Source: Candidatus Gastranaerophilales bacterium (GTDB taxonomy: Bacteria > Cyanobacteriota > Vampirovibrionia > Gastranaerophilales > Gastranaerophilaceae). From it: a DNA stretch of 64,000 nt. The DNA lies in contig CALVAK010000001.1 of assembly GCA_944325525.1 (NCBI GenBank), positions 124,001-188,000 of the forward strand. Reading direction: 5' to 3'. This document shows, in pieces, positions 25,973-35,630 of the stretch. A program made the position numbers and the translations under genes. The notes beneath the pieces were generated by a model, which made no database searches, had not been told where the DNA came from, and saw nothing but the letters and a program-made list of their open reading frames with translations. Each line of letters begins with the position of its first letter. The first letter of the stretch is position 1.

Positions 25973-27251
25973 AATCTCATCGGTAGAAAAAGGTTCTATT
26001 GCTGAGGAACTTGAAATTCAAGCCGGTTCTGAGTTAATAAGTATAAACGGAACAAAACCACGTGATTATATTGATTATCAATATGCCGTAATGTCTGAAA
26101 AAATAAATATAGAAATTAAAAATCAAGATGGCAGCATTGAAGAATATGAGATAGAAAAAGATTTTGATGAGGAACTCGGGTTGGTTTTTGAATCTGCTGT
26201 ATTTGACAGAATAAAAAAATGTGCAAATAATTGTATATTTTGTTTTGTAGATCAGCAACCTTCAGGTTTAAGAGATTCTTTATATATAAAGGACGATGAT
26301 TACAGACTTTCTTATTTACAGGGAACTTATATAACGCTGACAAATCTTACAAAAAAAGATAAAGACCGCATTTCCAAAATGCATCTGGGGCCTTTATATA
26401 TTTCTGTTCATACAACCAATCCTGAACTAAGAGCAAAAATGCTTAGGAACAAAAACGGAGCAAATCTATTAAAAGAACTTGATTTTTTAAAAGAGAATGA
26501 TATTCCCGTACACACTCAGATTGTATTGTGCCCCGGGTTTAATGACGGCATTGAGCTGAAAAAAACATTGGATGATTTGTGGAAATATAAATCAATACTG
26601 GGTTCTGTAGCGATAGTTCCTGTGGGAATAACAAAGTACAGAAAAGAAAAACTGATTCCTGTGACAAAAGAAATTGCTGTTGAAACAATAAAAATTGTAA
26701 ATGATTTTAATAAAAAAATTAAAAAAAATATTGCAAGTGTATCAGATGAATTCTTTTTAACCGCAGGTATTGATATTCCCGATAAAAAATATTATAACGG
26801 TTATTCCCAGCTTGAAGACGGTGTCGGATCTTTAAGATGTTTAATAGATGATTTTAATAAAAGAATAAAAAAAGTACCTAAGAGTGCCAAAAAGCTTAAG
26901 CAGTTTATAATAGCGTGCTCGGTAAGTGCGAAAGAAGCTTTTTTTATTTTTGAAGAAGAACTTAATAAAATAAACAGGGTGGAACTTAAAGTTATACCTG
27001 TAGAAAATACTTTCTGGGGAGAAAATATAAATGTAGCAGGACTTATTACCGCAAAAGATTTAATAAATCAGCTGAAAAATAAATGTTGTTTCAAAGATGT
27101 AATAATTCCTTCTGTTGTTTTAAGACCATATACAACGGAATTTTTAGATGGATTGACTGTTAATGATGTTGAAAAAGAACTTGGCGTAAAGATTCATGTG
27201 ATAAATGATATATATACTACTAAAGAATTATTTGAATTGTTATTTTCGTGA
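25962..27251 (+). CDS. PDZ-radical SAM-DUF512 protein
   Basis: A 429-residue protein with a PDZ-like N-terminus (SVEKGSIAEELEIQAGSELISING), a radical SAM-like site CANNCIFCFVDQQPSG (about 85-100) with DDDYRLSYL, and a C-terminal DUF512 domain. The family is shared by Cyanobacteria and Clostridia and its reaction is unknown. ATG 25962 is preferred over the in-frame TTG at 25956, because GAAGG at 25951-25955 is 6 nt before the ATG. The gene precedes der and plsY on the same strand with a 79-nt gap. Confidence 0.88.
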   Translation: MPAKISSVEKGSIAEELEIQAGSELISINGTKPRDYIDYQYAVMSEKINIEIKNQDGSIEEYEIEKDFDEELGLVFESAVFDRIKKCANNCIFCFVDQQPSGLRDSLYIKDDDYRLSYLQGTYITLTNLTKKDKDRISKMHLGPLYISVHTTNPELRAKMLRNKNGANLLKELDFLKENDIPVHTQIVLCPGFNDGIELKKTLDDLWKYKSILGSVAIVPVGITKYRKEKLIPVTKEIAVETIKIVNDFNKKIKKNIASVSDEFFLTAGIDIPDKKYYNGYSQLEDGVGSLRCLIDDFNKRIKKVPKSAKKLKQFIIACSVSAKEAFFIFEEELNKINRVELKVIPVENTFWGENINVAGLITAKDLINQLKNKCCFKDVIIPSVVLRPYTTEFLDGLTVNDVEKELGVKIHVINDIYTTKELFELLFS

Positions 27252-27330
27252 AAAGGATATTAAATGTAAACTGGAATTGAATGTTTATTTGTTATAAAAT
27301 AAAAAATATAAAAACAAGGCGGAATAAAAA

Positions 27331-28665
27331 GTGACAGATAAACCCGTAGTAGCAATAGTCGGACGCCCGAATGTCGGTAAGTCTACGTTTGTAAACAGAC
27401 TTTTAGGTCAAAGGCATTCAATTGTTGATGACCGTCCCGGTGTTACAAGAGACAGAATATATTTTGATGCCGAATGGATGGACAAAAAATTTACAATTAT
27501 AGATACCGGCGGAATAATTCCGGGTGATGAAGATGAAATAATGTTGAATATCTTTACTCAGGCAAAAGTTGCCTGTGAAGAAGCTGATAAAATAATTTTT
27601 CTTGTTGATGGCAAGGAAGGTATTAATCCGATTGATTATGATATAGCAAATGTTCTTAGAAAAAGCGGTAAAGAAGTATTTCTTGCTGTCAATAAACTTG
27701 ATGATCCTTCTAAATTTATGAATATAACAGACTTTTATTCGCTTGCAATAGGTGAACAGCCTTATGCAATATCTGCTCTTCATGGTTCGGGAGGTGTGGG
27801 TGATTTACTTGAAGCTGTAACAAAAGATTTTACATATATTGAAAAAGAAGAAAAGTCGGAAATTATTCGTATTGCAATTGTAGGTAAGCCAAATGTCGGG
27901 AAATCTTCTATTGTTAATGCTCTTTTGAATAAAGAAAGAGTTATTGTTTCTGATGTTTCCGGAACTACACGTGATGCAATTGATTCAAAAGTTAAATATG
28001 AAGGCGAAGAGTTTATTCTTGTTGATACGGCAGGAATAAGAAAAAAATCTAAAGTTGACTGGGGCATAGAAAAATTTGCGGTTGACAGATCTATAAGAGC
28101 AATAAGGAATTGCGATATAGCAGTACTTGTTATAGACTCTACTGAAGGAATAACCGATCAGGACAAAAAAATTGCTTCAACTGTTATTGACGCCGGGAAA
28201 GGAATGATTCTTGCAGTTAACAAATGGGATTTGGTTGAAGATAAAAAATCTTCAACAATCAATAAGTTTGAAGAAATAATTGAAAATGAAGTTCCTTTTT
28301 TAAACTATGTGCCTAAAATATTTATAAGTGCAAAGACAAAACAAAGGCTTGTTAATATTTATAAAACAGCAAAAGAAGTTTATTCTGAAACTTCAAAAAG
28401 AGTTTCAACTAGCATACTGAATAAAGTTATATTAGATGCTGTTTCTATGAATCCTCCTGTCAGTATAAAAGGAAAAAGACTAAAACTTTATTATGCGACT
28501 CAGGTTAAAGTTTGTCCTCCATGTTTTGTTTTGTTTATTAACAATGGGAATTTATTGAAAGATAATTATATTAAATACCTTGAAAATAAATTAAGAGAAG
28601 CATTTGGATTTAAAGGAAGTCCTGTCAGAATTTCTGCGAAAGAAAAAGGAGAAAAAAATGATTGA
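27331..28665 (+). CDS. der: Ribosome biogenesis GTPase Der
   Basis: Essential double GTPase for 50S assembly. 444 residues with two G domains: GRPNVGKST (about 11-19) and GKPNVGKSS (about 185-193), each followed by DTGG/DTAG and NKxD motifs (NKLD, NKWD). The C-terminal KH-like domain is present. GTG start after GGCGG. Its 3' end overlaps plsY by 8 nt. Confidence 0.97.
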   Translation: MTDKPVVAIVGRPNVGKSTFVNRLLGQRHSIVDDRPGVTRDRIYFDAEWMDKKFTIIDTGGIIPGDEDEIMLNIFTQAKVACEEADKIIFLVDGKEGINPIDYDIANVLRKSGKEVFLAVNKLDDPSKFMNITDFYSLAIGEQPYAISALHGSGGVGDLLEAVTKDFTYIEKEEKSEIIRIAIVGKPNVGKSSIVNALLNKERVIVSDVSGTTRDAIDSKVKYEGEEFILVDTAGIRKKSKVDWGIEKFAVDRSIRAIRNCDIAVLVIDSTEGITDQDKKIASTVIDAGKGMILAVNKWDLVEDKKSSTINKFEEIIENEVPFLNYVPKIFISAKTKQRLVNIYKTAKEVYSETSKRVSTSILNKVILDAVSMNPPVSIKGKRLKLYYATQVKVCPPCFVLFINNGNLLKDNYIKYLENKLREAFGFKGSPVRISAKEKGEKND

Positions 28666-29269
28666 GGTTATTATTAAACTGCTTGTTATAATGTTAATTT
28701 CATACCTTATAGGATCTATCCCTACAGGTTATTTGATAGTAAAGAAACTGAAAAATATTGACATAAGGCAAGTTGGGTCAGGTTCAACAGGAGCTACAAA
28801 CGTTAAAAGAATACTGGGAACAAAATGGTTTTTTACGGTAATGCTGCTTGATGCATTAAAAGGGGTGATTCCGGTATTGATAGCCTGCCACTGGTTTGAT
28901 TTCTATAATATAAAGGGACTTTCTCCTGTAATTGCAGGTTTGATGGTTATTATAGGACACAGTAAATCAATATTTCTTGGTTTTACAGGAGGAAAATCAG
29001 TTGCAACAGGTGTTGGCACAATTCTTGCTTTATGCTGGCCTGTTGGTCTAATTGTTGCTCTTGTATGGGGAATTATTACTTATTTGTCAAAATATGTTTC
29101 GCTCGGTTCTGTAATTGCCGTTTCGATGACACCTATTCTTATGAATGTTTTTGACCAGAATGTATTTTATATCTGCTATGCTGCTATAGGTGCGGTTTAT
29201 GTAATTATAATGCATAAGGATAATATAAAAAGATTAATTGAAGGTAAAGAAAATAAAGTCAGAAAATAA
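28658..29269 (+). CDS. plsY: Glycerol-3-phosphate acyltransferase PlsY
   Basis: Integral membrane enzyme that acylates glycerol 3-phosphate from acyl-phosphate, the first step of phospholipid synthesis. Start at ATG 28658 (AAGGAG 7 nt upstream) gives 203 residues; an upstream in-frame extension lies inside der. Motifs: SYLIGSIPTGYLI, SGSTGATNVKRILG, and GHSKSIFLGFTGGKSVATGVG. Stop overlaps the malic enzyme start by 1 nt (TAATG). Confidence 0.95.
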   Translation: MIEVIIKLLVIMLISYLIGSIPTGYLIVKKLKNIDIRQVGSGSTGATNVKRILGTKWFFTVMLLDALKGVIPVLIACHWFDFYNIKGLSPVIAGLMVIIGHSKSIFLGFTGGKSVATGVGTILALCWPVGLIVALVWGIITYLSKYVSLGSVIAVSMTPILMNVFDQNVFYICYAAIGAVYVIIMHKDNIKRLIEGKENKVRK

Positions 29270-30768
29270 TGGGCAAATTTTGCGGAATAAAAATAGTATC
29301 AAAAGTTGAAGTTAAAACAAAAGAAGAGTTAGCTGTTGTATATACTCCTGGTGTAGCAGCTTCCTGTCTTAAAATAAAAGAGAATCCTGAATGTTCTTAT
29401 GATTATACAAACAGAGAAAATTCAGTTGCGGTTATTTCTTTTGATTATGAAAAATCACTTACAAGAGCAATATTTTTGAAGAGTACTCTTGGAATTGATG
29501 CATATCCTTTTGAAATATCATCAAAGGAAAGAGATGAGATTAAGCTTGTTGTTGATAATATTGAACCTTCTTTCGGGGCAATAGATTTAAGTTTAATTAG
29601 GGAATATGTAAAAGATATAACTTTTAATGTTTCAATTCCTGTTTTAAAAGAAGATGTGGAAAATTTAAAAAAGTTTTTCCTTTGTGTTTCAAAAAGGATA
29701 TTTATGTTGGATTATAACACCTTAAAAGGAACAACGGCAGAAAAATCTTTGGAACTGAGGAAAAAATCAGGCGGAGTTATAGAGACTGAGCTTACTGAAG
29801 AAAAGCAGTTAAAACCTGTCGGAATAATTTCAGACGGTAGTGCCGTTCTCGGGCTTGGTAATATAGGAGGACTTGCCGGTCTTCCTGTTATGGAAGGGAA
29901 AGCGGTTTTGTTTCAGGAACTTGGCGATGTGAGTGCTTTGCCTGTTTGTCTTAAGACACAAAAAACAGATGAAATAATTAAAATTGTTTTATTGCTTCAA
30001 AATTCATTTTCCGGAATTAATCTTGAAGATATAAAAGCTCCCGAGTGTTTTGAAACTGAGAATGAATTAATAAAAAAGGCATCAATACCCATTTTCCATG
30101 ATGATCAGCATGGTACTGCAATAGTTGTTCTTGCTGCTCTTTTAAATGCTCTTCATCTTGCAGGTAAAAAAATAGAAGATGTAAAAATTGTATTTTCTGG
30201 AGCCGGAGCTGCAGCTATTGCCGTTTGTAAATTAATACTTAAAACGGGAGCAAAAAATGTTATTATGTATGATGTAGACGGGGCTGTTTACAAAGGAAGA
30301 GAAAAAAATAATTTTGCTCACGAAGAGATTGCACAATATACAAATCTAAATTGTATAAAAGCTCCGATGCAAGAGACAATAAAAGGTGCTGATGTTTTTA
30401 TAGGATTGTCGGCTCCGAATCTTTTAGATGAGAAAATGATTAAATCGATGAATCAAAGGGCTATTGTTTTTGCTCTCGCAAATCCTACTCCTGAAATTTT
30501 GCCGGATAAAGCAAAGGAGTTTGGTGCTTTTATTTGTGCTTCAGGCAGAAGTGATTATCCTAATCAGATAAATAATTCTTTGGTGTTTCCCGGACTTTTT
30601 AACGGAGTTTTAAAACATAATATTGAAAAAATTACAGATGAGATAAAATTAAATTGTGCATTTGCTCTGGCCTCTTTAGTCGGTGAAGATGAGTTAAATG
30701 TTGATTATATACTTCCTTATGCACTTGATAAGAGAGTGCCTTCCGTGATTTCTCAAAATGTAATTTAA
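29269..30768 (+). CDS. Malic enzyme with a degenerate internal duplication
   Basis: NAD(P)-dependent oxidative decarboxylation of malate to pyruvate. 499 residues, about 100 longer than usual bacterial malic enzymes of this type. The start has YTPGVA (about 25-30), the intact core has GIISDGSAVLGLGNIGGLAG (186-205) and IPIFHDDQHGTAIV (273-286), and the Rossmann domain follows. Between them, residues 52-130 look like a worn copy of residues 184-280: SFGAIDLSLI against SFSGINLEDI, and SIPVLKEDV against SIPIFHDDQ, lacking the glycine-rich loop. The insert splits the usual YT.K.N.VAV...SDG segment. Activity is plausible because the second copy is complete. Confidence 0.88.
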   Translation: MGKFCGIKIVSKVEVKTKEELAVVYTPGVAASCLKIKENPECSYDYTNRENSVAVISFDYEKSLTRAIFLKSTLGIDAYPFEISSKERDEIKLVVDNIEPSFGAIDLSLIREYVKDITFNVSIPVLKEDVENLKKFFLCVSKRIFMLDYNTLKGTTAEKSLELRKKSGGVIETELTEEKQLKPVGIISDGSAVLGLGNIGGLAGLPVMEGKAVLFQELGDVSALPVCLKTQKTDEIIKIVLLLQNSFSGINLEDIKAPECFETENELIKKASIPIFHDDQHGTAIVVLAALLNALHLAGKKIEDVKIVFSGAGAAAIAVCKLILKTGAKNVIMYDVDGAVYKGREKNNFAHEEIAQYTNLNCIKAPMQETIKGADVFIGLSAPNLLDEKMIKSMNQRAIVFALANPTPEILPDKAKEFGAFICASGRSDYPNQINNSLVFPGLFNGVLKHNIEKITDEIKLNCAFALASLVGEDELNVDYILPYALDKRVPSVISQNVI

Positions 30769-30781
30769 AACTTATTCACAA

Positions 30782-30812
30782 TTGGTTTAAATAACAGTTT
30801 TTATGGTAAAAT
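30782..30812 (+). promoter_or_regulatory. Candidate promoter of the mur operon
   Basis: TTGGTT (30782-30787) and TAAAAT (30807-30812) with a 19-bp spacer and a TG extended -10. It ends 19 nt before the murF ATG, so the leader would be very short. A weaker call than the acc or pyr promoters. Confidence 0.35.
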
Positions 30813-30831
30813 TTAAGCAATTGGGGATTTT

Positions 30832-32151
30832 ATGAAACTTGGTTTAGATGAGATTTTAAAAGCTACGGGTGCGGTTTTATTAAAAGGGGAAGAAACAACT
30901 TTTCTTTTTAGTTTTTCTACTGATACACGTACAATAAATTGTAATGACATTTATATTCCGCTTAAAGGTGAGAATTTTGACGGAGAAAACTTTATTGAAA
31001 ATGCATTAAAATCAGATGCAAAAGGATATTTTACATCTGATAAAAATAAAATATACAATAAAGCTTCATATATTTTTTATGTAGAAGAGACAAAGGAAGC
31101 ATATTTAAAACTTGCGGGTTTTTATAAAAACAAAATAAATCCATACACTATAGCAGTAACAGGCAGTAGCGGTAAAACTACCGTAAAAGAAATGATGTAC
31201 TGCGTTTTTAAAAATGCCGGCGAAACTGTTAAATCAGTCTTAAACCATAATAACGAAATCGGGCTGTGCCAAACTCTTTCAAGTATCAACAATTCAACAA
31301 AGTACTTAATTGTTGAAATGGGAATGAGAGCTCCGGGAGAAATCGGGCTTCTTTCAAAGTATTCATGTCCTGATGCAGCGGTGATAGTAAATGTAGGAAC
31401 AGCTCATATAGGAAGATTAGGTTCTCTTTTAAATATTGCAAAAGCTAAATTTGAAATAACACAATATTTAAAATCGGATGGAGTATTGGTAGCTCATGAA
31501 AATACATTAATAAAACAAATAAACGATAATAAACATAAGACAATTTATTTTGGTTTAAGTGACAAAAATCTTAAAATTATTGAAATGACGTCAAATTCAA
31601 GCATGTTTGAATATAAAGGCGTAAAATATAAGATTAATGCAGGAGGAGAGCATAATATACAAAATGCATTAAGTGTAATAGAAACAGCTTTATATGCCGG
31701 TCTGGATACTAATGTAATAAAGAAAGGTCTTTCTGAATTTTTACCTATTGAGAAACGTTGGGATATGGAAGAAATTAAAGGATTTAAAATTATAAATGAC
31801 AGTTATAATGCAAATCCTGATTCTGTTAAGGCTGCATTAAAAACGTTTTTATTATATACTCCTTCACCAAAAGCTGTTATCCTTGGGGATATGGGGGAAT
31901 TAGGTCAAGAAGAAGAAAAATACCACAGAGAAATAGGAAATTTTCTTGACGATTTCGATTGTGATTTTATTATTACAACTGGTGAACTTGCAAAATATAT
32001 TGTAACTTCAAAAAAGAAAACAAAACATTTTGACAATAAAACTGATATTGTAAAATATATAGAAAAAGAGCTTCCCGAAGGATGCAATATTCTTTTAAAA
32101 GCTTCAAGGTTTATGAAATTTGAGGAAATAATTGAAGGGCTGCGTAAGTGA
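30832..32151 (+). CDS. murF: UDP-MurNAc-tripeptide:D-Ala-D-Ala ligase
   Basis: Adds D-Ala-D-Ala to the UDP-MurNAc peptide in peptidoglycan synthesis. 439 residues: N-terminal substrate domain (STDTRTINCNDIYIPLKGENFDG split around D/T), ATP loop AVTGSSGKTTVKEMM (about 106-120), MGMRAPGEIGLL, and C-terminal ligase domain (NDSYNANPDSVKAAL). First gene of murF-mraY-murD-ftsW-murG-folC. ATG after GGGGA. Confidence 0.96.
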   Translation: MKLGLDEILKATGAVLLKGEETTFLFSFSTDTRTINCNDIYIPLKGENFDGENFIENALKSDAKGYFTSDKNKIYNKASYIFYVEETKEAYLKLAGFYKNKINPYTIAVTGSSGKTTVKEMMYCVFKNAGETVKSVLNHNNEIGLCQTLSSINNSTKYLIVEMGMRAPGEIGLLSKYSCPDAAVIVNVGTAHIGRLGSLLNIAKAKFEITQYLKSDGVLVAHENTLIKQINDNKHKTIYFGLSDKNLKIIEMTSNSSMFEYKGVKYKINAGGEHNIQNALSVIETALYAGLDTNVIKKGLSEFLPIEKRWDMEEIKGFKIINDSYNANPDSVKAALKTFLLYTPSPKAVILGDMGELGQEEEKYHREIGNFLDDFDCDFIITTGELAKYIVTSKKKTKHFDNKTDIVKYIEKELPEGCNILLKASRFMKFEEIIEGLRK

Positions 32152-33128
32152 TTATGGAATTTAATATTTTGATAGTTGTTTCAATTCTTGTTTCGTTTGT
32201 TCTTACACTTCTTTTCGGAGTTGTATATATAGATTTTTTAAAGAAAAAAATGTATACTCAGTATATTTTGGAAGATGCTCCTGAAAGGCACGCACAAAAG
32301 GCCGGAACTCCTACTACCGGCGGAGTATTTATCGCTTTTTCAATAATTCTTGCTTCACTTGCAAGTTTGACAATGAATCAAACATTAACAGCTTCGGCGT
32401 TAATTGTGTTAATGACTTTTCTATTCTTTATGCTTGCCGGACTTAAAGATGATTTGGGCAAAATTTTGCATAAAGAAAATAAAGGCGGGCTTACTCCGAG
32501 AAATAAGTTATTTTTTCAAATTGCAATTGCAATTTTGCCTGCTGTATATATGACTATTTCGGGTCAGACTTATTTAAATATAGGTCACTGGGTTTTTGAT
32601 TTGCATTATTTTTATCCTTTGTTTGTAATATTCTTTATGACCGGAGTTTCCAATGCTGTTAATTTGACAGATGGATTAGATGGTCTTGCAGCTGGAAATA
32701 CAGCGGTAGCTATGGCAGCATGTGTCGCTGTTTGTGTGATTTCTGGAAGGATTGACCTGGCTATTGTTTCAGGAGCTGCATTTGGTGCAACTGTTGCATT
32801 TTTGTATTTTAACAGGTATCCTGCTAAAGTTTTTATGGGAGATACCGGTTCTCTGGCTCTTGGCGGCCTTATCTCAACATTAGCAGTTATGGGAAAATTT
32901 GAATTGTGGATTTTGCTTATTGGATTTGTATTCTTTTGTGAAACAATGTCTGTTATTCTTCAGGTTGCAAGCTTTAAATTAACGGGAAAAAGAATTTTTA
33001 AGATGAGTCCTATTCATCATCATTTTGAACTTTCAGGATGGAGCGAGAATAAAATTTTAGCGGTGTTTTCTCTTATAAGTTTTATTTTTTCATTAATAGC
33101 TGTAATATTATTTAAATATCTCTGGTAG
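32148..33128 (+). CDS. mraY: Phospho-MurNAc-pentapeptide transferase
   Basis: Transfers phospho-MurNAc-pentapeptide to undecaprenyl phosphate, forming lipid I. About ten membrane helices. Motifs: AGTPTTGGVFI, NAVNLTDGLDGLAAG (catalytic Asp), VFMGDTGSLALGG and MSPIHHHFEL. GTG at 32148 overlaps the murF stop (GTGA) and has AAGGG 8 nt upstream; ATG at 32154 is the alternative, two residues shorter. Confidence 0.96.
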   Translation: MIMEFNILIVVSILVSFVLTLLFGVVYIDFLKKKMYTQYILEDAPERHAQKAGTPTTGGVFIAFSIILASLASLTMNQTLTASALIVLMTFLFFMLAGLKDDLGKILHKENKGGLTPRNKLFFQIAIAILPAVYMTISGQTYLNIGHWVFDLHYFYPLFVIFFMTGVSNAVNLTDGLDGLAAGNTAVAMAACVAVCVISGRIDLAIVSGAAFGATVAFLYFNRYPAKVFMGDTGSLALGGLISTLAVMGKFELWILLIGFVFFCETMSVILQVASFKLTGKRIFKMSPIHHHFELSGWSENKILAVFSLISFIFSLIAVILFKYLW

Positions 33129-33136
33129 GTGTATTT

Positions 33137-34507
33137 ATGAAAAGAAAGTGGTTTGATAAAAAAGTTTTAATTTTAGGATTATCCAAAAGCGGAGTTGCAG
33201 CAGCAAGGTATCTTTCTAAACACGGTGCAGACTGTTATATTTCCGAAAATAAGCCTTTTAATGAAAAAGATGCAGAACTTATTGAACAATTAAAAAAAGA
33301 AGATATAAAAGTTGAAACGGGACTTCATTCTGATGATTTTATAGATAATTCGTATATAGCAATAACAAGCCCCGGGATACCGCCGAAAAGTGAAATTTTT
33401 AAAAGACTTAAAGAAAAAAATATCCCCGTGATAGGTGAAGTAGAACTTGCATATTTAGAAGCGGAAGCCCCTTTTATTGCTATTACCGGTACAAATGGTA
33501 AAACAACAACGACACTTTTAATTTCTCATATTTTAAGCAGCGAATATAATGCTCCAGCCTGCGGAAATATAGGAGTTCCTCCTACTTCTTTGCTTGATGA
33601 AAAAGTAGATTATTTTGTTTGTGAAACAAGTTCTTTTCAGCTTGCGACAGCACCTGCGTTTAAACCTCAAATTGCTTGTTTTCTCACTTTTACGCCTGAT
33701 CATATCGATTGGCATGGCGGACTTGATAAATATTTTGAGGCTAAAACCAGCTTATTTAAACCTGAAAAACAGCCTATGTATGCTGTATTTAACGCTGATG
33801 ATAAAGTAATAGATGATTTTTCAAAAACGTATAAAGGTGAAAAATTTATATACTCTAAAGAAGTAGAAAATAATTGCTGCTATATAAAAGATGATGCTAT
33901 TTTCTTTAAAAAGAACAGAGAGCATTCTTTAGATAACAAAGCGGAAGAAATTATTAAATTAGAAGAAATTCAACTAGTAGGTATGCATAATTATCAAAAT
34001 ATTATGTGTGCTGTAGTTGTTGCAAAACTGGTGGGTATTTCAAATGAACATATCAAAGAACGTATAAAGTCTTTTAAGCCTGTTGAACACAGAATTGAAT
34101 ATACAGCAGAAATTAATGGGAAAAAATTTTATAATGATTCAAAGGCTACAAATCCGGAAGCTTCTTTTGTTGCTTTAAAATCGTTTGAAGGAAAAACTTT
34201 AACTCTAATTGCGGGCGGCCGTGATAAAAATACAGACCTTACTGAATTTTGTCGTGATTATGTTAATAAGTATGTATCAGATGTAATATTGATTGGCGAG
34301 GCAGCTCAAAGATTTAAAGACAACATGGAAAAAAACGGATTTACTAATATAATATTGGCTTCGACACTGGAGGAGGCTGTTGATATTTCTTTAACTCTTA
34401 ATAATGAAATTGTTTTACTTTCGCCGGCATGTGCAAGCTTTGATATGTTTAACGGTTATGAACATCGTGGAGAAGTATTTAAAAACTATGTCAAATCAAA
34501 GTTATAA
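33137..34507 (+). CDS. murD: UDP-MurNAc-L-alanine:D-glutamate ligase
   Basis: Adds D-Glu to UDP-MurNAc-L-Ala. 456 residues: Rossmann N-terminus (KVLILGLSKSGVAAARYL), ATP loop AITGTNGKTTTTLLI (about 115-129), catalytic region HIDWHGGLDKYFEAK, and C-terminal NDSKATNPEA. Ribosome site AGGTG. The 3' end overlaps ftsW by 20 nt. Confidence 0.97.
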   Translation: MKRKWFDKKVLILGLSKSGVAAARYLSKHGADCYISENKPFNEKDAELIEQLKKEDIKVETGLHSDDFIDNSYIAITSPGIPPKSEIFKRLKEKNIPVIGEVELAYLEAEAPFIAITGTNGKTTTTLLISHILSSEYNAPACGNIGVPPTSLLDEKVDYFVCETSSFQLATAPAFKPQIACFLTFTPDHIDWHGGLDKYFEAKTSLFKPEKQPMYAVFNADDKVIDDFSKTYKGEKFIYSKEVENNCCYIKDDAIFFKKNREHSLDNKAEEIIKLEEIQLVGMHNYQNIMCAVVVAKLVGISNEHIKERIKSFKPVEHRIEYTAEINGKKFYNDSKATNPEASFVALKSFEGKTLTLIAGGRDKNTDLTEFCRDYVNKYVSDVILIGEAAQRFKDNMEKNGFTNIILASTLEEAVDISLTLNNEIVLLSPACASFDMFNGYEHRGEVFKNYVKSKL

Positions 34508-35630
34508 TAAAAGAAAAAATGTTCATGATGCAGTAATTCTGTCACCTTATGACAGTACGCTTACTTTTATTGTGATTTTTTTGATTGTAATTGGTTTATT
34601 GGCAATTTTTTCTGCCGGAGCTCCAAAATGTATAGTACAGGGTGTTCCTTCAACTTTTTTTGTTGTAAGACAGTTTATATGGTTTCTTCTTGGCTTTTTG
34701 GCTATGATTTTCATCAGTCATATAAACTATAAAATATATAATAAATACTCGATTCCTTTCGCATGGATAATAATATTTTTATTGATAGCAGTACATTTTT
34801 TTGGCACAACGGTTAATGGTGCACAAAGGTGGCTTTCTCTAGGTCCTATACAATTCCAGCCTTCTGAGGCTTCAAAATTGGCTGTTATTTTGCTGCTTTC
34901 AAGCTGTTTTTCAAAGAATATAAGAATATTTGATTCTTCCCAGTTTAAATATTTTATTCCTATTATTATTATGCTTGGATTGATTTTTAAACAGCCAAAT
35001 TTAAGTATGGTTGTGATTCTATGTCTGTCATCAATGTTTATGTATTTTGCTGCGGGCGGCTCTGTAAAATTTATTATTACAATGATAGTTTTAGGCGTTG
35101 CCGGAATAAGTACGATGATTCGTTCTTTTCAAAAACAGAGAATATTAATATGGTTAAATCCGGAAGCAGATCCCTATGGTGCCGGATATAACATTATTCA
35201 ATCCATGCTTGCTTTTGTCGCCGGAGGCTTTTTTGGCGAAGGTTATGGTAATTCAAGACAAAAATTAGGCTGGTTGCCTGAAGGACACACGGATTTTATA
35301 TTTGCCGTGTTGGGTGAAGAATTTGGATTTCTTGGCTGCGTGATTATTATAGGTCTCTTCCTTGCTTTTCTTCAAAGAGGACTTCTTGTTTCTGCTAAAT
35401 GCGAGGATGTTTTTGGTAAACTTCTTGCTGCTGGTATAACGGTTTCTATTTGTTTACAAGCATTCATAAATATTTCTGTTGCAAGCTCCATGCTGCCTGC
35501 AACAGGTGTTCCGCTTCCTTTTATAAGCTACGGAGGAACTTCTTTATTTATAACAATGTGTATGATAGGTATTCTACTTAATATATCCAAAAAAAGAATA
35601 AGAAGGATTGTGCAGATTAATGAAAGGTAA
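34488..35630 (+). CDS. ftsW: Cell division peptidoglycan polymerase FtsW
   Basis: SEDS glycosyltransferase of septal peptidoglycan. ATG 34488 (GGAGAAG upstream) gives 380 residues; an upstream extension would lie inside murD. About ten membrane helices. Motifs: GAQRWLSLGPIQFQPSEASKL, PEGHTDFIFAVLGEEFGFLG and PLPFISYGGTSL. Position between murD and murG in the division cluster favours FtsW over RodA. Confidence 0.94.
   Translation: MSNQSYNKRKNVHDAVILSPYDSTLTFIVIFLIVIGLLAIFSAGAPKCIVQGVPSTFFVVRQFIWFLLGFLAMIFISHINYKIYNKYSIPFAWIIIFLLIAVHFFGTTVNGAQRWLSLGPIQFQPSEASKLAVILLLSSCFSKNIRIFDSSQFKYFIPIIIMLGLIFKQPNLSMVVILCLSSMFMYFAAGGSVKFIITMIVLGVAGISTMIRSFQKQRILIWLNPEADPYGAGYNIIQSMLAFVAGGFFGEGYGNSRQKLGWLPEGHTDFIFAVLGEEFGFLGCVIIIGLFLAFLQRGLLVSAKCEDVFGKLLAAGITVSICLQAFINISVASSMLPATGVPLPFISYGGTSLFITMCMIGILLNISKKRIRRIVQINER

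Noticed and set aside
34404..34487. Extended N-terminus of FtsW inside murD
   Set aside because: The extension is the alternate frame of murD, and ATG 34488 has a good upstream ribosome site.
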